Shown one piece after another: positions 35,024 through 43,722 of a stretch of DNA of 64,000 nucleotides. Numbering within the stretch: position 1 is the first letter of the stretch; each line of letters opens with the position of its first letter. The DNA is taken from IMG/VR virus record IMGVR_UViG_3300035661_000012, positions 62,001 to 126,000 of that record. One strand, given 5' to 3'. The notes under the pieces were generated by a model. That model did no database searches. It saw only the letters and a program-made list of their open reading frames with translations, and had not been told where the DNA came from. Origin of the DNA: a virus. The position numbers and the translations under genes are program-made.

Positions 35024-37807
35024 TCAACCACAGCCTGTTGTTTCACCACAGCTTAAACATGTATTGCATTTACCGGTCTTTACCATCAAGCCGCCACAGA
35101 TATGGCAAACTTCACCAGTGTGGATGCTTTTTTGTTCTTCGTGTTTTTCTTGTATTTCAGGCTGAATTGATATTTGTTCTTCGCTTACTTTATCCTGGCT
35201 ATCTGGGTTTTCTTGTTTATCGAGATAATTGAACATTAAGAATTTGCTTATGTAATCAATAACACTCGTAGCAAAGCGGATATCGGCGTTTGTTGTAATT
35301 CCTGATGGTTCAAATTTAGTGTTTAAGAATTTCTGGGTCATAAATTCTAATGGTACACCATATTGTAGTGCAATACTAAACATCGTTGCCCAGCTATCCA
35401 TGAGTCCAGAAATTGTTGAGCCTTCTTTAGACATATTAACAAATATTTCGCCAGGTTTATTATCGTCATAGAATCCAACTGTTAAGAATCCTTTGAATCC
35501 GCCGATACTAAATTTATGCGTAATTGACTTTCTAGTATTTGGCAGCTTCTTTCTTATTGGTTTTGGTCTTCCATTTGATAATCCGTCTTGGACTATTTCC
35601 ACGGTTTGTTTTTCGCTTTTTGTATTTAATGGTTGACTGGATTTACAGCCGTCTCTATAAATTGCTAAAGCTTTTAGATCTTTGTGATATGCCATTTTAT
35701 AGGCTTCCATGACATCTTCTATGGTTGCCGAATTTGGCATATTAACAGTTTTGCTAATAGCACCAGACAAGAATGGTTGAATGGCTGCCATCATATTAAT
35801 ATGGCCTTGCCATGGTATATTTTCACCAGTTCCAAATGATGTGGCAAATATACTTCTATGTTCTGGTGCTATTGCTGTATCGCTAACTAATTTATTTTTC
35901 TCAATATCTGTAAGTATCGATTGTATAGTTTTTTCTTCATATCCTAATGTTTCTAAGGCGTATCTTATTGATGGGATTGTTAAGATTAATTCTCCGCCGC
36001 CGACTAATTTTTTATAGCTTACTAAACCTAATACTGGTTCAACTCCTGTTGTTTCACAATCCATCATAAAACTAATTGTTCCCGTCGGTGCTAACACTGT
36101 TACTTGAGCATTTCGCATTGGTATAAAATTGCCCGAAGCATCACGCTCTGTAACTGTTTTAATTTGTTCTATTGCTTTATCTGTAATATCAGATAAATAT
36201 TTGTCATCGGGGTGCAAAATTGATATTCTATTTTGTAAAACTAGTGTAGCATCATAATGTTTACGTAAAACATTAGCCATTGCTTCTGCATTTTTCTCCC
36301 ATTCTTCAAATGCACCTAATTCTTTGCCTAACTCACCAGATGTTGCATATGAAGTATTATGTATAAGTGCAGAAATTGCTGCTGCTAAATTTCTTGCTTT
36401 ATGCGAATCATATGGTAATCCATAACTTAATAATAGAGCACCTAAATTTGTAAAACCTAAGCCGATAGTACGATATTTCTTAGTTTCGGTGGCTATTTTC
36501 TCTGTAGGATATGCTGCTTCGCTGATCCATATATCTTTGGCCACAGTTGCTATACGAGATGCATGTATTAGGCCATCAATATCGAAACTATTAATCCAAG
36601 CGTTATCTACTTTTTTATGTGAGAAAAACTTCATTAAATTTAATGAGCCTAAATTACATGATGTATCGTCTAAAAACATGTATTCGCTACATGGATTTGA
36701 AGCAGTGATTGTTCCGCTATTTGGGCATGTATGCCATTCGTTAATCGTATCGTGAAATTGAATGCCTGGATCTCCTGTTAGCCATGCGCATTCTGCTGCT
36801 TCTTTAAATAGATTTTTGGCCTTTAGCCATTCAATAACTTTATATCCGCCTTCTTTTTTCAGGAGCCAAGAATCATCTTTGCTTCTATAAAATTGTCCTT
36901 GTGCATTTGCATAATTTGGATCAAATTCCACTGCCGTTGGATATCTTTCTAATAAAGCCCAATCTTGATCTTTTTCTACAGCTTCCATAAAAGCATTTGT
37001 AGCTCTTATTGATTGATTGCTGTTCTGAAAATATACGCTGCCATAAGCACCTTTTGGATCGTCAAATCTATTATTCCAACCAGCTGCAATTAGTGCTTGA
37101 ACTTTCTTCTCTTCTTCTGCTTTTTGCCAAATGAATTCTCTAATATCTCCATGATCCACATTAAGAATTTCCATTTTGGCTGCTCGTCTATTTTTGCCTC
37201 CAGACTTAGTTACATTAGCTACGGCATCATAAATTTTCATAAAACTATTAGGTCCAGAAGCTTTTCCGCCGCCAGATACACCTTCTCTTGAGCTTCTAAG
37301 TTTGCTTCTGTTGCTGCCAGCGCCTGAGCCGCCACGGAATACCTGCATTTCAACAGCTGCATTTGCACCTATTGATTCAATTGTATCTTCTGCTGATATA
37401 ATAAAGCAAGCGGATACTTGTTGTCTAGACCATGGGTTTCCTATGTTAAACCATACAGGAGAATTAAATGAATACATTTGATATAAAAGCATATACGTTA
37501 ATTCTTCTGCATAGATTGTCTTATCTTCATCGCTTGTAAAATAACCTTGCTTTTGTCCCCATTGGACATTTGTATTTACTACGCGATTTATTAATTGTTT
37601 AAGAGAATATTCTCTTTCTTCTGTGTTTAATTTCCCGCAAAAATATTTACTTGCTATAATATTTATTGCGTTTTGCGAATAGAAATCTGGGAATTCTACC
37701 TTTTCTTGTTTGAATTGAGATCCAGGAATTTCTGCATCTACTGTTATCCAATTCACTGTGTCAAATGGATGAACTCCTTCTTTAGTAAATCGACGATTAA
37801 ACTGCAT
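35024..37807 (-). CDS. nrdJ: Class II (adenosylcobalamin-dependent) ribonucleotide reductase
   Basis: 927 aa. Reduces ribonucleotides to deoxyribonucleotides. Class II/NrdJ hallmarks: HPFDTVNW start, SPVWFNIG, SACFI (active-site Cys), the FRGGSGAGSNRSKLR and GPNSFMKIYD loops, NPCSEYMFLDDTSCNLGSLNL (N-x-C-x-E), PTGTISF, and a Cys-rich C-terminal tail (CHICGGLM ... CNTCLSCGETTGCG) for re-reduction. No NrdB-like small subunit is present, consistent with B12 dependence. Feeds dNTPs with the dNMP kinase. Host or medium B12 would be needed. Confidence 0.9.
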   Translation of the reverse strand: MQFNRRFTKEGVHPFDTVNWITVDAEIPGSQFKQEKVEFPDFYSQNAINIIASKYFCGKLNTEEREYSLKQLINRVVNTNVQWGQKQGYFTSDEDKTIYAEELTYMLLYQMYSFNSPVWFNIGNPWSRQQVSACFIISAEDTIESIGANAAVEMQVFRGGSGAGSNRSKLRSSREGVSGGGKASGPNSFMKIYDAVANVTKSGGKNRRAAKMEILNVDHGDIREFIWQKAEEEKKVQALIAAGWNNRFDDPKGAYGSVYFQNSNQSIRATNAFMEAVEKDQDWALLERYPTAVEFDPNYANAQGQFYRSKDDSWLLKKEGGYKVIEWLKAKNLFKEAAECAWLTGDPGIQFHDTINEWHTCPNSGTITASNPCSEYMFLDDTSCNLGSLNLMKFFSHKKVDNAWINSFDIDGLIHASRIATVAKDIWISEAAYPTEKIATETKKYRTIGLGFTNLGALLLSYGLPYDSHKARNLAAAISALIHNTSYATSGELGKELGAFEEWEKNAEAMANVLRKHYDATLVLQNRISILHPDDKYLSDITDKAIEQIKTVTERDASGNFIPMRNAQVTVLAPTGTISFMMDCETTGVEPVLGLVSYKKLVGGGELILTIPSIRYALETLGYEEKTIQSILTDIEKNKLVSDTAIAPEHRSIFATSFGTGENIPWQGHINMMAAIQPFLSGAISKTVNMPNSATIEDVMEAYKMAYHKDLKALAIYRDGCKSSQPLNTKSEKQTVEIVQDGLSNGRPKPIRKKLPNTRKSITHKFSIGGFKGFLTVGFYDDNKPGEIFVNMSKEGSTISGLMDSWATMFSIALQYGVPLEFMTQKFLNTKFEPSGITTNADIRFATSVIDYISKFLMFNYLDKQENPDSQDKVSEEQISIQPEIQEKHEEQKSIHTGEVCHICGGLMVKTGKCNTCLSCGETTGCG

Positions 37808-37818
37808 TATTTCTCCTT

Positions 37819-38352
37819 TTAATCTTGAGTTGGTAATATCCGAGTGATATTTTTCATTTCACTCATAGTTGCGTTCGCTAACACTTCAAGATTTGAAGCA
37901 ATAGAGCGAAGTTTTTTTAGCTGTAACTCAAAGAATTCAACTGTTATTTTGCCAAGTTCAACCTCTACATAGTCATTTACGTATTCACCTCTGGCTAGAG
38001 ATTCTGCCTTGGTTCTGGTTTTTATCGTTCTATCACTACTTAATAACCTCGCAGATTTATCTTCGATTTGTTTAGTAACAAAAGCAGATAGAGTTTCTGA
38101 ACTGAATTTTAATTCAGAATGTATATCAGCACACATTTCTATTTTTCTAGATATATCGCTGATAAGATATTTAAGTGTGGCAAAATCTGGTTTTTCTGGA
38201 ATTGGCACAGAAAAATATAGTGTCCACTCTCTAATGCTTTTGCCTTTGAATTTAATTTGCGTTGTAAAAAACTGCGAGTTTCTACCAAAATTCTCGAAAT
38301 GAGCTATGTTGGTTTCGCTTATGGCTGTATTTAAATTTTTATTTTCTTCCAT
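37819..38352 (-). CDS. Hypothetical protein upstream of nrdJ (177 aa)
   Basis: ATG at 38352 with AGAGG upstream; a GTG at 38385 is possible but lies in the leader hairpin. Long helices (LKYLISDISRKIEMCADIH, LQLKKLRSIASNLEVLANA). Eleven bases before nrdJ, so co-transcribed. Function unknown; not an NrdB-type ferritin protein by motif. Confidence 0.5.
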   Translation of the reverse strand: MEENKNLNTAISETNIAHFENFGRNSQFFTTQIKFKGKSIREWTLYFSVPIPEKPDFATLKYLISDISRKIEMCADIHSELKFSSETLSAFVTKQIEDKSARLLSSDRTIKTRTKAESLARGEYVNDYVEVELGKITVEFFELQLKKLRSIASNLEVLANATMSEMKNITRILPTQD

Positions 38353-38585
38353 TGTAAAATCCTCTGTTTTCCAACATGCCTCCACTTTGCGATGGAGGCT
38401 TATGGACTACCTCATCTCTGTTGTCTTTTAAACGAGAAGTCCTTTCTCGTTTTAGTCGCTTGAATGAATTTGCATTCAAGTGAGCATCAGCGTTAGTTCC
38501 CTATGCTCGTTCTTCCCTAGCGTCGTGAACTAATTATATAGCCAGCACGAGCAATTTCGTGAACAGACCATATAATTAGCACGCG
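38353..38585 (-). other. Structured intergenic leader of the nrdJ operon
   Basis: No gene. Minus-strand structure: a three-part stem (GCGCGTG, CTAATTATAT, inner CACGA paired with TCGTG, ATATAATTAG, CACGACGC) at ~38520-38587, then GAGCAT/ATGCTC, CTTGAATG/CATTCAAG, AAACGAGAA/TTCTCGTTT and GCCTCCA/TGGAGGC hairpins. The last ends ~30 bases before the ATG at 38352. A TATAAT at 38533-38538 could be a -10 box. Confidence 0.55.
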
Positions 38586-39170
38586 CTATTTAATTTCATA
38601 GAAATGAGCTTTGTCGAATTCAAATAATTGTCTTGCATATATCAAGACTATGAATTCCTCGTATGTTAAAGAGAAATCTTCGGTTGGATTTAATTCTTCT
38701 GGGCGAATTTCAAGTACTATATTTGCTGGTTTTAACCGAAGTTTAATAACTTGACGTTTTGTTTTCTTCTTAAATAAATTACCTAAAGCTTTTTCTAATG
38801 TCGGCGGAAAAAATTTCATGTCTATTTCTGAAGATATAAAATGCTTAGCTTTATATTCTTGCAATTTCTCAATTAATTCATTCTTCAGATTTGTTGACGA
38901 CATATATACTTTAGGCGTTGGAATAACAAACTCTGGCTTATATTTATCTTGTATAAACTCTTTACCATAGATTTTTTCTACTTTGCTAACAATCGCTGCC
39001 TTGCTTTTAACTTGATCATGTACCCAAAAAATATCATGCTGACTAGCACTATCTTTATCTGGTAAATTACTAACATCATATAATCCAAATGGAATTCCGA
39101 TATTTTCAAATGTTTGTCTTACGGTATCCATGTCAATATCGGATAAATTACTTGTAAATACTAGTATCAT
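38586..39170 (-). CDS. Hypothetical protein (194 aa)
   Basis: N-terminal Rossmann-like strand (MILVFTSNLSDIDMDTVRQTF, then FWVHDQVKSKAAIVSKVEKIYG) and a basic middle (LFKKKTKRQVIKLRLKP). Last gene of the operon that starts at the RNA polymerase. SD GGTGG, overlapping the upstream stop by one base. Family unknown. Confidence 0.45.
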   Translation of the reverse strand: MILVFTSNLSDIDMDTVRQTFENIGIPFGLYDVSNLPDKDSASQHDIFWVHDQVKSKAAIVSKVEKIYGKEFIQDKYKPEFVIPTPKVYMSSTNLKNELIEKLQEYKAKHFISSEIDMKFFPPTLEKALGNLFKKKTKRQVIKLRLKPANIVLEIRPEELNPTEDFSLTYEEFIVLIYARQLFEFDKAHFYEIK

Positions 39171-40003
39171 TATTCCACCGTATTAAATATTTCGACCATA
39201 GTAACGCTTAACATCTTACCTAAAATAGCTCTATAAACAGCCTCTGGATTATTGTATTTGTCCACAGTTGGTATTCTAAAATCATATACAGGCCTGTTTA
39301 CAATAACCGGAGCTGGAGTTTTTCTTGTTCTTTTACTTGTTTTCTTTTGAATAGTTTGTATTTCGACGGATTCTGCTGTTTCTTTCTCTAAAGTTGTTTC
39401 TTCGCTTAAATTCTCAATTTCGGTTTTCAATGATACTCCAAATAATGTCGTTAATCCATCCCAAGTTCTAAATTTTAGATTTTCTAGTTTTAGCACCTCT
39501 GCACTAATTGATTTTGGCAGGTTTGAATAATACTCCCATATCCCATTTGCAAACATTTCTTCTGTGCCATTTGGATCCTTAAAGGTTGGAATAAGGCCTA
39601 AGTCGATATCAAGGCCAAGAGTACCGCCGATTACATTAATATGATTTGTTAAGAATTGGTCGGTATTTTCAAATGTAATAGCTTGTATATATTCAGGATC
39701 GATTTTTCCTATTACACGGTAATACTCAATATCGCCTATTTCAGTTGGTTCGATTGATAACTTTAGCTGCGGGAAATTAATATTATTCCATACATTTTGA
39801 TTAGCATTATCATTGTAGTTTACAAGGTTTAATTTCTTTCCTTCAATCATAATGCGAACAATAGATTCATAAATCTTTTGTCGGTTATTTTTTGTTGCAC
39901 CTGAAAGATAGAAGCCAAAACGCTTTGTATCATCATGGTATTTTATGCTATATCTTCCTGGAGTAATTTCTCCTGCTCTATCTGCGACTCTGCATTTATA
40001 CAT
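39170..40003 (-). CDS. Hypothetical protein (277 aa)
   Basis: ATG 40003 chosen (SD GGAG). Beta-rich N-terminus (YSIKYHDDTKRFGFYLSGA), a Glu/Thr-rich linker and a basic KKTSKRTRKTPAP patch before a C-terminal helix. The basic patch suggests nucleic-acid contact. Overlaps the next upstream gene by 61 bases. Part of the Whirly-like / reverse-transcriptase operon. Confidence 0.45.
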   Translation of the reverse strand: MYKCRVADRAGEITPGRYSIKYHDDTKRFGFYLSGATKNNRQKIYESIVRIMIEGKKLNLVNYNDNANQNVWNNINFPQLKLSIEPTEIGDIEYYRVIGKIDPEYIQAITFENTDQFLTNHINVIGGTLGLDIDLGLIPTFKDPNGTEEMFANGIWEYYSNLPKSISAEVLKLENLKFRTWDGLTTLFGVSLKTEIENLSEETTLEKETAESVEIQTIQKKTSKRTRKTPAPVIVNRPVYDFRIPTVDKYNNPEAVYRAILGKMLSVTMVEIFNTVE

Positions 40004-40374
40004 TGTTGGCTCCAAAAATTAATTAATATTTGTGCTTGTATTTGCGCAACTCTTATTATACTTGCATCTATATCTAAAACAAAGTTTGTGGCAATGACAA
40101 TTATATCGTCTTCTTTTGCTCTAGCAATATCATTTTTAACGATATTAAGCAAAGACTCTTTGTCTGAAGATATTTTTAATTCTTCGCCTACACGATATAG
40201 ATAATACTTGTTTCCGTCTTCTGTTTCTTCTTCGAAGAATATATAATAAGTTGCTTTTCGATCGCCTATTAGCGTATTTACTATAGAATTAAAAAGCCGA
40301 GGATTTTCTCGGCCTTTGAATTCCATTAATTGCTCAAAATACGCCCACATAGGCATATTAATAAGAGCATTCAT
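39943..40374 (-). CDS. Hypothetical protein (143 aa)
   Basis: SD GGAG. Alternating strands and helices (ATYYIFFEEETEDGNKYYLY, DDIIVIATNFVLDIDASII). Directly downstream of the Whirly-like gene with 1 base between them. No named family recognised. Confidence 0.45.
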   Translation of the reverse strand: MNALINMPMWAYFEQLMEFKGRENPRLFNSIVNTLIGDRKATYYIFFEEETEDGNKYYLYRVGEELKISSDKESLLNIVKNDIARAKEDDIIVIATNFVLDIDASIIRVAQIQAQILINFWSQQCINAESQIEQEKLLQEDIA

Positions 40375-40375
40375 T

Positions 40376-40849
40376 TTAATCTCCTTCTACAATAGCATTT
40401 TCTACGCCAAGGATAATATTTTGGTTATCTTCAATAAAACGCTTTAACATCAAAAATTCTCCCATTGTTAATGGCACTGATACTTTAAGATCACCAGAGA
40501 AGAATGTTATAAAAAATGTTCCCGGATTTTGTCCTGATGCTATCATTAATTTTTTGTAAATAGCTTGTTCGTCTGCTTTGCCTGCATTTGGATTATGCAC
40601 TAAGTCTAATTTCATTTCTTGTCCGCGTTGATAATTATATATAGCATTATAGAATAGCGGATAGTCATTTGAACTAAAAGCAAATGTTATTTTTTTGCTC
40701 CAATCATAGACTTTGTCTTTTCCTGGTATTGCGTTTGCGACATTAAATAATAAAGCACCTTGTTTTTGTAGAAAGCCATTATTTGCTTTGGCTCTTATAA
40801 TATCGCATTGTAAGGCTGCACTTTTTTTGTAGATTTGAAAATGATTCAT
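40376..40849 (-). CDS. Whirly-like single-stranded DNA-binding protein
   Basis: 157 aa, SD AAGGA. The sequence follows the Whirly/p24 family pattern in order: GALLFNVANAIPGKD, VYDWSKKITFAFSS (the 'DWs-K-x-x-F-x-L-S' block, residues 48-60), LVHNPNAGKADE (the 'HDP..G' block, 83-93), IYKKLMI, GTFFITFF, and VPLTMGEFLMLKRFIE...ILG. Whirly proteins are ssDNA binders in plastids and related folds occur in some phages. Probable phage SSB. It lies in the reverse-transcriptase/ubiquitin-like operon. Confidence 0.65.
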   Translation of the reverse strand: MNHFQIYKKSAALQCDIIRAKANNGFLQKQGALLFNVANAIPGKDKVYDWSKKITFAFSSNDYPLFYNAIYNYQRGQEMKLDLVHNPNAGKADEQAIYKKLMIASGQNPGTFFITFFSGDLKVSVPLTMGEFLMLKRFIEDNQNIILGVENAIVEGD

Positions 40850-40850
40850 C

Positions 40851-41111
40851 TTATTCTTCCTTATTTGTATTATCTTGTTTATAGCTATCGGGTCCCATTA
40901 ATTTATATAAGTTTTCATGTGGGACTGGTTCTCTTTTGCCTGTGAATTTTCCTCGTTTTTCTGGATCTAAATGATCACGAGAATAGAAGATAGCGCCACA
41001 ATTTAGACAAGCTTCATCTGCGTCAAAAGCTTTCCATATTTTGTTAACTTTGTCGCTACCACAAAACGGGCATTTGTTATCGAGAATATTTGGTGTTGTG
41101 TCAGTTGTCAT
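40851..41111 (-). CDS. Zinc-ribbon protein (86 aa)
   Basis: SD GGAG; the start overlaps the reverse transcriptase by 11 bases. CPFCGSDKVNKIW ... EACLNCGAIFY is a classic two-knuckle (CxxC...CxxC) zinc ribbon, followed by a charged tail. Possibly a nucleic-acid-binding partner of the reverse transcriptase or of the polymerase upstream. Confidence 0.6.
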   Translation of the reverse strand: MTTDTTPNILDNKCPFCGSDKVNKIWKAFDADEACLNCGAIFYSRDHLDPEKRGKFTGKREPVPHENLYKLMGPDSYKQDNTNKEE

Positions 41112-41949
41112 TTAAGATTCTCCGTGCAAGTTTTTGTAAATAAAAATAGTTTTTCTTGTTATCTGCTAGATTAAGTTGTTCGATTTTTCCACGTATATGC
41201 GGATTGATCTGACGAATATTAATTAGCTCTTTGATAATGTTCTGAATATATTGACGCTCAATATTTCGTTTAACATTAACCACGATGCCTAAAACTAATT
41301 GTCTTTGATAATAAGGCATCACTTTACTTTTTCGTAAGTTTAGTTCGAAACCATATCGCTTACAAATATCGTTAATAATCGATATAGTTTCTTTTGGAAC
41401 AGAGTTACCAGAGATATATAGATTATCTCCATAATTTGAATAACTCCATTGGTTTCGATCGCATATTTCCTGTATACTAACATCAATCGGTTGTCGTATA
41501 GCATTAGCGATATGTGGAGATGTTATGAAACCTTGTGGAAGTTTTCCATTGTACGTTAATAATTCAATAAAATCTTGTAAATCAATGTTAAGCAAATTAA
41601 GTAACTCGGGGATTTTCTGATTATAAACAAATAGCCCGATTAGATGATCTTTCGTAATGTTATCATAGAAATTCTTAATATCGGCTTCTAAAACGTATCG
41701 TTTGCCAACATGAATATTAGCACAGTCTCCCCTTGATCTTCCTTTTATCCAAGCATAGCTTGCATGATGAATATTAAAAACATTGTTATCAATGAAATAG
41801 TCAAGAATATATTTCTGTGCCTTTTTATATTCTGAATTTGGAGCAATAATATGACGACGTTTTATTTTGCCTTTCTTTTTTCTATGCTGCACATACGTTG
41901 ATACATAATTTGCTTTATTGGCAAGTATATTCTTTATAAGCTGACGCAT
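41101..41949 (-). CDS. Reverse transcriptase (retron/Abi-like), YGDN motif
   Basis: 282 aa. RT blocks in order: RRHIIAPNSEYKKAQKYIL (entry), CANIH at 76-80 (compare the retron NAxxH), VLEADIKNFYDNI with catalytic D90 (motif A), LPQGFITSPHIANAI at 137-151 (motif B), YSNYGDNLYIS with Y173-G-D175-N176 (motif C; YADD is usual, second Asp replaced by Asn), FELNLRKSKVM (motif D), and LVLGIVVN at 218-225 (compare retron VTG). It starts 5 bases after the E1 stop, without an SD, so is translationally coupled. No room for an upstream msr-msd RNA. No maturase, endonuclease or protease domain. Confidence 0.85.
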   Translation of the reverse strand: MRQLIKNILANKANYVSTYVQHRKKKGKIKRRHIIAPNSEYKKAQKYILDYFIDNNVFNIHHASYAWIKGRSRGDCANIHVGKRYVLEADIKNFYDNITKDHLIGLFVYNQKIPELLNLLNIDLQDFIELLTYNGKLPQGFITSPHIANAIRQPIDVSIQEICDRNQWSYSNYGDNLYISGNSVPKETISIINDICKRYGFELNLRKSKVMPYYQRQLVLGIVVNVKRNIERQYIQNIIKELINIRQINPHIRGKIEQLNLADNKKNYFYLQKLARRILNDN

Positions 41950-41954
41950 GTTAT

Positions 41955-42761
41955 TTACGATGCTTTTTGTAATAAAGTTGCTAAATCAAACTCTTTTTCC
42001 ACGAATGGGTTAGTATTCCATTCAATAAATCTCACTTTGCCGGTTCTATTAAATAATACCATGTCATATTTAAGGTCGTTGTCAACATACATAGAATAGA
42101 CCATATTAGTTATCAGTGTTCCGGCGAGTAAATTTACAGCAAGAGATTGTGGATTGAGTAATGCATTGACGGCACAATTTTGTCTTTGTTCTCTTTCGAC
42201 TGCTTCTTCTTTCTCTGCTTCTTCATTATTAAATTCATGCGGATAAACATCAACAACTGTTCTTGACTTAGTAATTAACGAGTCATAATAAACTATTTGT
42301 CCAAATGTATCGGTATTTCCGCAGCTTAACCATGCTATTGATTGAGAATTAGTAAACCGATTTCTTGATCTAACAAATTCATTAATTATTAAGCGTGTAC
42401 GGATATTATCTACAGTATCTATAATCAAATATGTGTCTGGATTGCTATAATATCCTGATCTATATGGATCGCAGATAGAATAGATATTATCTTTATCTAA
42501 AAAGCTATTTATATATGATACCTTTACTCCAAAAGCAAAGCCATAGCGTTTAGCTAATACTTCTGCTTTATATTCTCCAATATCATCGACAACAAAATTT
42601 TGCCGATTACAATTTTTCTCTTCTACTTTATCTGCGTCCATAATTATAATATCCGGAGCATTAGGAAGATGACTAGCCATTCTAATGATATTTGGTATAG
42701 CATATCCTCCTGTTCCGCCAGCACCAACAAATAATATTGTGCTTCTTTTTGAGACGACCAT
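41955..42761 (-). CDS. ThiF/E1-like activating enzyme (PRTRC-ThiF type)
   Basis: 268 aa, SD AGGAG. Adenylation motifs: VGAGGTGGY (13-20), MDADKVEEKN (D42/D44 region), CNRQNF (R53) and DIGEYKAEVLAKRYG, matching E1/ThiF/MoeB. A Cys at 196 (RQNCAVNALLNPQSLAVNLLAG) is in the region where E1-like proteins keep their thiolating Cys. No MoeZ-type CxxC zinc pairs, as in the PRTRC ThiF subgroup. Predicted to adenylate the C-terminus of the small Ubl encoded at 45279-45467. Confidence 0.85.
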   Translation of the reverse strand: MVVSKRSTILFVGAGGTGGYAIPNIIRMASHLPNAPDIIIMDADKVEEKNCNRQNFVVDDIGEYKAEVLAKRYGFAFGVKVSYINSFLDKDNIYSICDPYRSGYYSNPDTYLIIDTVDNIRTRLIINEFVRSRNRFTNSQSIAWLSCGNTDTFGQIVYYDSLITKSRTVVDVYPHEFNNEEAEKEEAVEREQRQNCAVNALLNPQSLAVNLLAGTLITNMVYSMYVDNDLKYDMVLFNRTGKVRFIEWNTNPFVEKEFDLATLLQKAS

Positions 42762-42763
42762 AT

Positions 42764-43708
42764 TTATCTTCTCCTGTTTTTGTAATAATCCTCGTATCCG
42801 AAGCCATATTGCATTGGATCTAAATAAGTGTGTATGCTTTCACTTGCAGGTGGATCTCCATAGATTGGTCTTGTGGATATTATTTCGTCGTCAAATAAAT
42901 CGCCTTGAATAACTCTATCTTTAGTTTTGTAATCATTATTATTTGCTAGCCATTCGTTTACTCTATTTTCATAGAGACGATTAGACAACTTGTTTTCATA
43001 ATCACCAAACATAGTAATATCAAATTCGTGTTTCCACAAAGGCTCAAAAACATCTTCTAAATTAAGATCAACTTTTTTATTTCCGAGTGCAAATCTTATT
43101 TGATATGTCGGATATATTTTAAATATATCGCCAATTACTAAGTGAATACTTTCTAAATTTCGATGATCGGCATCATCAACTGCTGAAAATCTACCAGTCA
43201 TTGTATGATGAGAATGTGCTTGTACTACTAAAATATTATCTTTATCCGACGGAAAATTATCATGTTCTATATCCCATTCTACAAGAGCGCCTGAGATAAT
43301 TTGTTTTGGAATCCAGAAAAAGAATTCTTGTCTTATTTTATTCCAATAAATTCGCACATAAACTTCTGTCTTATATTTTTGATATACCACACGGAACCAT
43401 TCCAATATATCTAAAAACATTTTAGCTGGAACTTTTGGCACCTTTAATTGTATGCCTTCTTTTTGGTATTCGCCATTTACTATTCCCTTAAAATCATAAC
43501 TAACTTCTTTAATAACAAAACGAGCTAAATCAGTTTCTTTAACAGTATATATACCGTCGTTTTGAATAAGCGTAGTTGAATTTACTCCCGGTTGAAAAGT
43601 ATATGTTCCAATTTGTAGTACATGGCTATTATTTATTTGATTCCGTAGTTCATTTATTGCTTGAAGTTCACTATCTGTGAAACCATTGTTTTGATTTTTC
43701 TTAGCCAT
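42764..43708 (-). CDS. JAB/MPN (JAMM) isopeptidase, PRTRC protein A-like
   Basis: 314 aa from MAKKNQ (AAGGAG SD; an earlier in-frame ATG at 43729 lacks an SD). The JAMM motif is perfect: AHSHHTMTGRFSAVDDAD gives H165-x-H167-x7-S175-x2-D178. Preceding strands (VRIYWNKIRQEFFFWIP) and a long N-terminal region fit PRTRC protein A. JAMM enzymes cleave Ub-like tags or process their C-termini. Sits between the E2-like and E1 genes in one operon. Confidence 0.85.
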   Translation of the reverse strand: MAKKNQNNGFTDSELQAINELRNQINNSHVLQIGTYTFQPGVNSTTLIQNDGIYTVKETDLARFVIKEVSYDFKGIVNGEYQKEGIQLKVPKVPAKMFLDILEWFRVVYQKYKTEVYVRIYWNKIRQEFFFWIPKQIISGALVEWDIEHDNFPSDKDNILVVQAHSHHTMTGRFSAVDDADHRNLESIHLVIGDIFKIYPTYQIRFALGNKKVDLNLEDVFEPLWKHEFDITMFGDYENKLSNRLYENRVNEWLANNNDYKTKDRVIQGDLFDDEIISTRPIYGDPPASESIHTYLDPMQYGFGYEDYYKNRRR

Positions 43709-43722
43709 ATTTTGTTCTCCTT

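Noticed and set aside
38353-38585. Adenosylcobalamin riboswitch upstream of nrdJ
   Set aside because: The position is right, but the conserved AdoCbl-box and GGGAA..GGTG core are not visible in the minus-strand leader; I list it only as an unassigned structured leader.
41950-42761. Retron msr-msd RNA next to the reverse transcriptase
   Set aside because: Only 5 bases separate the RT from the E1 gene, so there is no space for the usual upstream non-coding RNA.
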